A stretch of DNA of 64,000 nt from Lacibacter cauensis (GTDB taxonomy: Bacteria > Bacteroidota > Bacteroidia > Chitinophagales > Chitinophagaceae), in assembly GCF_007830055.1 (NCBI RefSeq), contig NZ_VLLE01000002.1, positions 445,953 to 509,952 on the forward strand. Direction: 5' to 3'. Below the pieces are notes generated by a model. That model made no database searches. It was not told the DNA's origin and saw nothing but the letters and a program-made list of their open reading frames with translations. Position numbers and translations under genes: made by a program. This document shows positions 59,370-64,000 of the stretch, in pieces. Each line of letters begins with the position of its first letter. Position 1 is the stretch's first letter.

Positions 59370-61814
59370 TTAGAATTCTAATATAAATCCAATTGTTGGT
59401 GTTACACTCGGATCGTTGTTTTGGAGAATAACCGGAATGGCGTTGCTGCCATCAGCTGCAATGGGTCTGCCGTTTGTTGTTGCAAAACCGCTGTTATCGG
59501 GTGTGCGTTGAAACGTGTATTGTGGAAACGCCGGACTCTTCGCCACATACCAATTCGTAACGTCTAAAAACACATCCAATGTCAGGCGTTTAAAATTCCA
59601 TTTCTTATCAATACGTACATCACTTGCATGAAACGCAGTAAGACGGTTTTGATTTAAACGATTGTAATCAAGCACACCTTCACCAATGCTCAGATAATTT
59701 AAACGACTGGCACCTTCGTTAAAGGGTGTAAACGGTGCACCGCCCTGGTAACGGAATTTCAACCCAAGCTCCCAGTTGCGTGGAAATTTGTAACCCCAGG
59801 TTACACTCAACAGGTGACGGTTGTCCCATGCACTCGCCACATACTTGTTATCACTGCCGGTAAACTGGCTTACAAATAAAGTATAACTGAACACACCGTA
59901 AAAACGATTGGTGAGTTTTTGTTGTGCAAAAAACTCAACCCCATATGTACGTCCTTTGCCTGTTGTTACAACATCTTCATTACCGAGTATGTTGAAGTCG
60001 CCGCCTTTGTTGGCAAGGTTAATTCCATCACGCACACTCACCGGCATATTGCCGTACGCTTTGTAGAATGCTTCCACCGTAAAGCGTGTAGTATTCTTGG
60101 GTAAAAATTCCAGGCCAATTACATAATGATCGCTGCGTTGATAACCTGCATCACGGTTTACATAGTTGTTGTTATTGTCTTTGAAACCAAGAATGGTATA
60201 AGGCGACAGTTTGTAATAGCGTCCAACACTAGCATTGAGATTCCATTTATCACCGAGTACATAACTCAAGCCAACACGTGGACTGAAAGTCTGGAACAGG
60301 TTCATTCCTTCATCGGTAAACGTATTACCATCCATACGCACGCCGAAGTTTACACCCAGGCGATCGGCAAAGAAACGTTTGCCTACCTGTGCAAATGCAC
60401 CCAGCTTTACAAAGTTGTTCGAGGTGTTGAAGTTGGCTTTGATCTCAGGCTGCACCAGGTTACCCAAGGTATCTCTGATGGCTGCACGCACACGTGCAAA
60501 ACCTTCGTTGCTGAACTGTGGATTTTGTACCACTGCACCATAACTGATCTTCCAGCCATTCTTTGTCTGGTTTACATCGAAACGCAATTTGTTTTCTGTT
60601 TCGTTGGATGTTACATCCAGCGATTGTTCTGCAGCAACAGGATTGAGATTGTCTTCGAATCGTGTAATGTTATTGTTGAATGCATTGCGGCTGAGTGCCA
60701 GATTCCAGTATCCGTTTTTAATAGTGCGACGCAATGTAGCCCCAACGGTATAGTTCCATTGGTTGATGTTCGGATTGCTGTTCAGGATATATAATTTCTC
60801 TGGCGTTGCTTCTGATGGTGCAGAAAAACTAAACTCATCAATAGCACCAACACCGAGCAATGTTAAGGTGGTCTTTTTGTCGAACTGGTGTGTAACCTTG
60901 TATTGGAAATCCCAGTAGTTTGGACGAATAGGTAAGTCTAACGCCTGGAACAAAAACTGCAGATAACTTCTTCTGGCGCTCGCAAGAAAAGTCGTCTTCT
61001 TGTTGTTGCTCAGCGGTCCTTCAAGTGTAGCGGCCAGTTCGGTTGCACTTAAACGCACATTACCCTGTACACGGTTGCTGTTACCACGTTTCTGTTTAAA
61101 CTCAAACACACTGCTTAACGCATTATCATAACGGGCATCAAAAGCCGAAGAACTCAGTTTTACATCTTCAATAAAACTTACGTTGAGAATACCGGTTGGC
61201 CCGCCACCTGCACCTTGCGTAGCAAAGTGATTGATCACCGGAATTTCTATCCCATCTAAATAAAATACATTTTCACCTGGACCACCACCACGGATGATGA
61301 TGTCGTTCCGGAAACCGCCTACACTTCCGGCCGTCCCGCCCACGCCGGGTAAGGTATTAATTACACGGCTGATGTCGAAGTTACCGCCAGGGTTGGCTTT
61401 AATTTCCTCAGTCGTTAAACGTTGTACACTCAACGGTGTTTCCAGCGTAGCCACTTTTGCTGTGCGCCTGCCCGTAACCGTTATTTCGCCAATGGTCTTG
61501 ATGTCTTCCTCCATTTCCACCTGTACACTGATTTCGTTACCGGTGGTTAATACAACATTGTAAAGCGTAAATGTTTTATAACCTACTTTCGAGAAGACGA
61601 TATTGTAGGATTTGGGATCGATATTACTGATGCGGAAGCGACCCGACGAATCGGTAACCGTACCGGCTTCTGTTTTTTCTACTGTTACCGAAACGCCATC
61701 AACCGGCAATTGGGTTATTTTGTTAATAACCGTACCGGTAATTACAGCTTTGTTTTGTGCGAACAACGAAAAAGAAGCAAAAATGAAAACGAGTGATAGG
61801 ATGATCTTATTCAT
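59370..61814 (-). CDS. TonB-dependent receptor with N-terminal carboxypeptidase-regulatory-like domain
   Basis: 814 residues. Signal peptide 1-19. Domain order: CarboxypepD_reg-like (about 22-105: AVITGTVINKITQLPVDGVSV), plug (about 115-225: VINTLPGVGGTAGSVGGFRNDIIIRGGGPGENVFYLDGIEIP) and barrel to the C-terminal IGFILEF. The plug lacks the SusC-type SALYGSRGANGVVLITTK block, so it is a conventional receptor without a SusD partner. Substrate unknown. It is divergent from an S9 peptidase gene, with a palindrome in between. Confidence 0.93.
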   Translation of the reverse strand: MNKIILSLVFIFASFSLFAQNKAVITGTVINKITQLPVDGVSVTVEKTEAGTVTDSSGRFRISNIDPKSYNIVFSKVGYKTFTLYNVVLTTGNEISVQVEMEEDIKTIGEITVTGRRTAKVATLETPLSVQRLTTEEIKANPGGNFDISRVINTLPGVGGTAGSVGGFRNDIIIRGGGPGENVFYLDGIEIPVINHFATQGAGGGPTGILNVSFIEDVKLSSSAFDARYDNALSSVFEFKQKRGNSNRVQGNVRLSATELAATLEGPLSNNKKTTFLASARRSYLQFLFQALDLPIRPNYWDFQYKVTHQFDKKTTLTLLGVGAIDEFSFSAPSEATPEKLYILNSNPNINQWNYTVGATLRRTIKNGYWNLALSRNAFNNNITRFEDNLNPVAAEQSLDVTSNETENKLRFDVNQTKNGWKISYGAVVQNPQFSNEGFARVRAAIRDTLGNLVQPEIKANFNTSNNFVKLGAFAQVGKRFFADRLGVNFGVRMDGNTFTDEGMNLFQTFSPRVGLSYVLGDKWNLNASVGRYYKLSPYTILGFKDNNNNYVNRDAGYQRSDHYVIGLEFLPKNTTRFTVEAFYKAYGNMPVSVRDGINLANKGGDFNILGNEDVVTTGKGRTYGVEFFAQQKLTNRFYGVFSYTLFVSQFTGSDNKYVASAWDNRHLLSVTWGYKFPRNWELGLKFRYQGGAPFTPFNEGASRLNYLSIGEGVLDYNRLNQNRLTAFHASDVRIDKKWNFKRLTLDVFLDVTNWYVAKSPAFPQYTFQRTPDNSGFATTNGRPIAADGSNAIPVILQNNDPSVTPTIGFILEF

Positions 61815-61831
61815 AAATTATTAATTCCACT

Positions 61832-61849
61832 TGTGTAAAACATTACACA
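61832..61849. promoter_or_regulatory. Candidate operator between TonB receptor and S9 peptidase
   Basis: TGTGTAA-AACA-TTACACA: perfect 7-bp arms with 4-nt spacer, 18 nt from the receptor start codon and 54 nt from the peptidase ATG. The shape resembles CRP/FNR-family sites. Confidence 0.5.
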
Positions 61850-61902
61850 GCGCAAATTGTTTAATTTATCTTGTATAAATAAATATTTAATTAAACTGTT
61901 CA

Positions 61903-64000
61903 ATGAGAAAAATTCTATTGGTAATGCTGTCGGCTTTTCCGCTGGCATTACTCGCCCAAAAAAAGCCACTCGATCATTCGGTGTACGACCGATGGCAGAG
62001 TGTACAAAGTTCACAGATCAGTAACGATGGAAAGTGGGTGGTTTACCAGGTAAGCCCGCAGGAAGGCGATGCTGAGCTCATCATCCAGTCGCATGACGGC
62101 ACTTATAAAAAAGTAATTGCCCGTGGTTATGGCTCTGTTATTACAAACGACAGCCGTTATGTGATCTTCAAGATCCGTCCGTTGTTTAAAGAAACCCGAG
62201 AGGCTCGCATTAAAAAGAAGCGTCCCGATGAAATGCCGAAAGACAGTATGGCGATTATAGAATTAGGCAAGGAAGAAATATGGAAAACAGCACGTGTAAA
62301 AACATTCAAAGCTCCCGAGAAGGGAAATGGCTGGTTAGCGTATCATTTGGATAAAGCATTGCCTGAAGCGCCTAAGCCTGCACCAAAGCCTGATTCGCTT
62401 ACGCAAATTAACAAGATGATGTTGATGGCTGATTCGTTGTTGCGTGTTGCCGATAGTTTAAAGAACAAAGCAAACGAAGCAAAAACAAAAGGCTTAGCTG
62501 CATTGCAACCTCCCAAGCGTGATGCAAGACCAAATAATCGTCCTGCTGCAGATCCTGTTGAAGAAGGAACAGAATTGGTGGTACGCAATATGCAAACAGG
62601 CGAAGAGAAGAAGTTTGCATTGGTGAGTGAATATTATTTCAGCGAACAGGGAAATGTATTGTTGATTGAAACAACAAAGAAGAATGCTGATACATTAAGC
62701 AAGGCAACTGTTTACTGGATGAATACTGCAACCGGTAAGATTGATACGGTGTTGAAAGGATTTAACGATGCAAAGAATTATGCCATGGACGAAGCCGGTA
62801 CGCAGGTGGCTTTTGTTGCAGAAAGAGATAGTTCAACCAAATCGCTGCGTAAGTTTTATAAGCTCTGGCATTATAAACCGGGTATGGACAGTGCCCGTTT
62901 ACGTGCAGACCGTAACACTGCAGGTGTAAAGAGTGGATTAACGATCAGTCCTGATTATATAAACCGTTTCAGTAAGAACGGTAACAGGTTATTCTTTGGT
63001 TTGGCACCTATTCGTCAGCCAAAAGATACCAGCCTGGTTGAATTTGAAACAGCACGATTAGACATTTGGCATTACGACGATCTGGATTTGCAGCCGCAAC
63101 AATTGGTACAGTTGAATGCTGAATTACGTCGCAGTTATGTAGCTGTACTCAATGGCGATGCAACAACAGTAACCATGCTGAGCGATGCAACAATGGATCG
63201 TGTAAGTCTTACGCCCGATGCAGATGCAGATGTGGCTGTTGGTTTCGACAGCAGACCTTATCGTAAACAAAACCAGTGGGAGCAACATAATTACAATGAT
63301 GTTTACCTCGTGAATGTAAATACAGGTGAACGTAAACTGATCGGAAAAAAGATCCGCAGCGGTAATATTTCTCCAACCGGAAAATACATGGCCTGGTTCG
63401 ATTGGAAGAAAAGCCAGTACATGGCGTATGACGTTGCAAGCGGCAAAACATCGGTATTAACTGCAGATGTTAAAGTGCCGTTGTATGATGAAGATGATGA
63501 TCATCCCGACGATCCGCCGCCACATGGTACCATGGGCTGGCACGAAGGCGATGCAGCGTTATATGTGTACGATAAGTTCGACATCTGGAAGCTGGATATG
63601 ACAGGTAAAAGCAAACCTGTAAATATTACCAATGGTATTGGCCGTAAAAAGCAACTCACCTTCCGTAACATCGATCTTGATCGTGATGCATTGTTTGTGA
63701 AAGATGGTGAAACATTACTGTTGAGCACATTTGATAATAAAGAAAAGGGCAGTGGCTTTGTTACACATAAACTCAGCAGCAGTTTCAGTTTAAACGAAAG
63801 CATTCCTGTAACATATCCGGCTTCTATCAATGGTTTTGCTGTGCAGAAAGCGAAAGATGCAGATGCCATCATCTACACTGCAGCAACACCGCAAGTAAGT
63901 GGTTCTGTATTTGCATCAACTATTGCCAATGCACAAAACCATACTGCAGCAAAGCAGTTAAGCTTCATCAACGAACAACAGAAAGACTACAATTGGTATA
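61903..64000 (+). CDS. S9 family peptidase, N-terminal part (runs off the window)
   Basis: The frame starting ATGAGAAAAATT at 61903 stays open to the last base, about 699 residues so far. Signal peptide 1-18 (LVMLSAFPLALLAQ). The visible part is a beta-propeller (QSSQISNDGKWVVYQVSPQEGDAELIIQSHDG, KNYAMDEAGTQVAFVAERD, SPTGKYMAWFDWKKSQYMAYDVASGKT), with a Pro/Asp-rich acidic loop DEDDDHPDDPPPHG. The catalytic Ser, Asp and His are beyond the window. It is not paralogous in detail to the S9 peptidase at 37058-39466. Divergent from a TonB receptor gene. Confidence 0.88.
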   Translation, partial: MRKILLVMLSAFPLALLAQKKPLDHSVYDRWQSVQSSQISNDGKWVVYQVSPQEGDAELIIQSHDGTYKKVIARGYGSVITNDSRYVIFKIRPLFKETREARIKKKRPDEMPKDSMAIIELGKEEIWKTARVKTFKAPEKGNGWLAYHLDKALPEAPKPAPKPDSLTQINKMMLMADSLLRVADSLKNKANEAKTKGLAALQPPKRDARPNNRPAADPVEEGTELVVRNMQTGEEKKFALVSEYYFSEQGNVLLIETTKKNADTLSKATVYWMNTATGKIDTVLKGFNDAKNYAMDEAGTQVAFVAERDSSTKSLRKFYKLWHYKPGMDSARLRADRNTAGVKSGLTISPDYINRFSKNGNRLFFGLAPIRQPKDTSLVEFETARLDIWHYDDLDLQPQQLVQLNAELRRSYVAVLNGDATTVTMLSDATMDRVSLTPDADADVAVGFDSRPYRKQNQWEQHNYNDVYLVNVNTGERKLIGKKIRSGNISPTGKYMAWFDWKKSQYMAYDVASGKTSVLTADVKVPLYDEDDDHPDDPPPHGTMGWHEGDAALYVYDKFDIWKLDMTGKSKPVNITNGIGRKKQLTFRNIDLDRDALFVKDGETLLLSTFDNKEKGSGFVTHKLSSSFSLNESIPVTYPASINGFAVQKAKDADAIIYTAATPQVSGSVFASTIANAQNHTAAKQLSFINEQQKDYNWY

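Noticed and set aside
60126-60794. 222-codon plus-strand frame opposite the TonB receptor
   Set aside because: Composition is that of an antisense frame of a barrel gene; no start context.

Overview
The window looks like chromosome of a Bacteroidota bacterium, most likely a Chitinophagaceae relative. This rests on a SusC/SusD pair, two large TonB-dependent receptor genes, type IX secretion (T9SS) sorting domains and a T9SS plug protein, a GH97 glucosidase, YtxJ, promoters of the Bacteroidota form TTTG-N18/19-TAnnTTTG, and the near absence of Shine-Dalgarno sequences. No rRNA, CRISPR array, prophage or insertion sequence was seen.

Layout. 1-6.6 kb: tandem paralogous T9SS-sorted proteins (the first cut by the window edge), two unrecognised genes, a GH18 chitinase, xerD, a YkgJ-type protein and a GNAT enzyme. 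6.7-13.5 kb: housekeeping genes (prfC, an FtsX-type permease, tsaD, trmN6, a lysine/saccharopine-type dehydrogenase, tRNA-Leu). 13.7-19.3 kb: a flavin/light cluster. A five-gene minus-strand operon (FeS-BCP-like photolyase without cluster cysteines, TIGR03643 protein, DoxX, FAD-binding cryptochrome-like protein with swapped domain order, SDR) lies between an SRPBCC protein and a divergent flavin reductase. 19.3-30 kb: a sirtuin without zinc cysteines, transaldolase, the SRP RNA gene (ffs), the T9SS plug protein, a LolC/E-type permease, HxlR with a DJ-1/PfpI protein, a bestrophin, an esterase and an NTE-type patatin. 30-37 kb: a two-domain Usp and the histidine operon hisG-hisD-[four-helix bundle]-hisC-[cytochrome c]-hisB, led by an unlisted leader peptide with five His codons and a terminator/antiterminator. 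37-46 kb: an S9 peptidase, an AT-rich orphan propeller, GH97, two lipoproteins, YwbE. 45.6-53 kb: SusD/SusC, cupin, amidohydrolase, NTF2-like lipoprotein. 53-64 kb: ppdK, YtxJ, a 41-residue lipoprotein, an exonuclease, a DPM1-like glycosyltransferase, a DMT exporter, a TonB receptor and the start of another S9 peptidase that runs off the window.

The strongest observations are the his attenuator, the photolyase/cryptochrome operon, and several families of low-complexity inverted repeats. Some of these repeats have entered coding sequence: a 23-codon insert in trmN6, and the 3' ends of hisD and of the four-helix-bundle gene between hisD and hisC. Four genes have a -7 box only 3-4 nt from the start codon, which suggests leaderless mRNAs.
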